From positions 1 to 8,142 of the forward strand of contig DFWB01000328.1 of assembly GCA_002380675.1 (NCBI GenBank): 8,142 nt of DNA, written 5' to 3'. The notes under the pieces are model-generated. The model was not told the DNA's origin, did not search any database, and worked only from the letters and a program-made list of their open reading frames with translations. The DNA is from Akkermansiaceae bacterium UBA4145. Its GTDB lineage: Bacteria; Verrucomicrobiota; Verrucomicrobiia; Verrucomicrobiales; Akkermansiaceae. A program made the translations under genes and the position numbers. Each line of letters begins with the position of its first letter. Within the stretch, counting starts at the first letter, position 1. Of the stretch, positions 7,633-8,142 are shown one piece after another.

Positions 7633-7646
7633 AATTCTCGAGAATT
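7633..7646. repeat. Perfect 14-bp palindrome AATTCTCGAGAATT
   Basis: Self-complementary over 14 bases, centred on CTCGAG, in the same convergent spacer as the 18-bp palindrome at 7600-7617. Alone it could be chance; the pairing of two such elements within about 50 bp is what makes it worth noting. Confidence 0.45.
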
Positions 7647-7728
7647 CAAAGTCTGTAGACCCCAAATGCTCCATGGTTAATGGTCTCAATGGTGTTCTCG
7701 CCATGAAGTAGGGAAGACTTTGTGCCCC

Positions 7729-8142
7729 CTACCAGCCTGCTCCCTTTGTAAGGGTCTTTATCCGGCAGACATGAAAATCAGCTGTCATGTAGAGGGTCGA
7801 CCCATCATCACCCCAGTTACAGTTTGCGGTGCGCTGACCAGTAAGGATATGTCCGAGGAGTTTCCCCTCTGGGGAAATCACGAGCACCCCACCCGGACCA
7901 GTCGTCCAGATTATCCCGTCCTTGTCTACTTTCATTCCATCGGGAGCTCCTGGATACTTCCGGGCCAACGTCGAGCAGTCAAACAGGACCTTCTGGGGAC
8001 CCAGGGTTCCATCTGCCTTGATGTCCCATGAGAAGATGTAGGGCTTCGGTCCATGGGACTGAGCGACATAGAGCTTCTTTTCATCGGGTGAGAGCGCGAT
8101 CCCGTTAGGGCGGTCACACTCCTTGGTGAGAAGGCTCACCTC
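7729..8142 (-). CDS. SMP-30/gluconolactonase-like beta-propeller, C-terminal part, 5' end outside window
   Basis: 137 residues are visible and the frame runs off the right edge; a GTG at 8139-8137 exists but is an internal Val, because the codon before it (GAG) continues a normal family sequence. Conserved signatures of the SMP-30/gluconolactonase/LRE family (PF08450) are RPNGIALSPDEKKLYVAQS, PGAPDGMKVDKDGIIWTT and the ending LTKGAGW. In characterised members the Asn of the first motif and the Asp of PDG bind the catalytic divalent metal; both are present (visible residues 13 and 68). Family enzymes hydrolyse sugar lactones such as gluconolactone, though annotation as gluconolactonase is often generous and the substrate here is unknown. 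About half or more of the protein, with any signal peptide, is missing. It converges on the PSD1-DUF1501 genes, so it is a separate transcript, possibly of a related sugar-use function. Confidence 0.88.
   Translation of the reverse strand, partial: EVSLLTKECDRPNGIALSPDEKKLYVAQSHGPKPYIFSWDIKADGTLGPQKVLFDCSTLARKYPGAPDGMKVDKDGIIWTTGPGGVLVISPEGKLLGHILTGQRTANCNWGDDGSTLYMTADFHVCRIKTLTKGAGW

Larger units (their letters stand above)
7502..7728. other. Convergent intergenic block, possible relic of a gene or short repeat element
   Basis: 227 bp between two convergent genes. On the - strand, codons from about 7708 down to the TAA at 7523-7525 read HGENTIETINHGAFGVYRL, one TGA (7646-7648), then 40 residues ending GLKQAPNGK; the middle part (FLDKALSNLVALIGEG) has amphipathic-helix spacing. 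On the + strand, the frame in register with DUF1501 protein B is open from its stop to TAG at 7709-7711, reading for example SDQGNKIRQGLVEKF. No start with a ribosome site serves either frame. It may be a decayed coding fragment, a conserved structured RNA, or chance. I do not recognise a family. Confidence 0.25.

Noticed and set aside
7554..7658. 34-codon + strand ORF starting at ATG 7554
   Set aside because: No ribosome site and an arginine/serine-rich composition typical of an out-of-frame shadow; the other frames of this spacer look more protein-like.
7499..7711. Stop-codon readthrough or TGA recoding extending DUF1501 protein B
   Set aside because: The protein ends where the family and its paralog end; an open stretch of 69 codons is not rare enough to argue for readthrough, and no recoding signal is apparent.
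7729..8139. Taking the GTG at 8139 as the start of the lactonase-like gene
   Set aside because: It falls in the middle of the family fold just before the conserved RPNG motif, and the frame continues past the window edge.

Overview
The window carries four complete or partial genes on the + strand and one partial gene entering from the right on the - strand. Tandem pairs of a large PSCyt1/PSCyt2/PSD1 (DUF1549/DUF1553) cytochrome-type protein followed by a Tat-exported DUF1501 protein are a hallmark of the Planctomycetota-Verrucomicrobiota side of the PVC superphylum. The moderately GC-rich, often Shine-Dalgarno-poor starts fit that. The sequence alone does not let me decide between the two phyla; I lean towards a free-living, probably marine, member. 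This is inference from family distribution.

Layout: (1) 1-1455 is the C-terminal part of PSD1 protein A, cut by the left edge. (2) 1484-2917 is DUF1501 protein A, 28 bp downstream. (3) 2918-3037 is a 120-bp spacer rich in inverted repeats. (4) 3038-6052 is the complete 1004-residue PSD1 protein B. (5) 6080-7501 is DUF1501 protein B, 27 bp downstream. (6) 7502-7728 is a convergent spacer with two perfect palindromes and unusually protein-like open frames on both strands. (7) 7729-8142 on the - strand is the C-terminal part of an SMP-30/gluconolactonase-type beta-propeller, cut by the right edge.

The two PSD1-DUF1501 pairs are clearly paralogous along their whole shared length and keep the same order and nearly the same spacing, so the region looks like an old tandem duplication of a two-gene unit. 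The main architectural divergence is that PSD1 protein B carries about 235 extra residues (including a probable beta-sandwich, LamG-like module) that protein A lacks. All four proteins are predicted to act outside the cytoplasm: PSD1 B has a Sec signal peptide and two CxxCH haem-type motifs, and both DUF1501 proteins have twin-arginine signals. Such pairs are commonly found in PVC genomes near sulfatases and sugar-processing genes, and the neighbouring lactonase-like gene agrees with a sugar-oxidation or polysaccharide-use setting, but the biochemical role of the PSD1/DUF1501 pair is not established. I see no RNA genes, CRISPR arrays, insertion sequences or phage genes.
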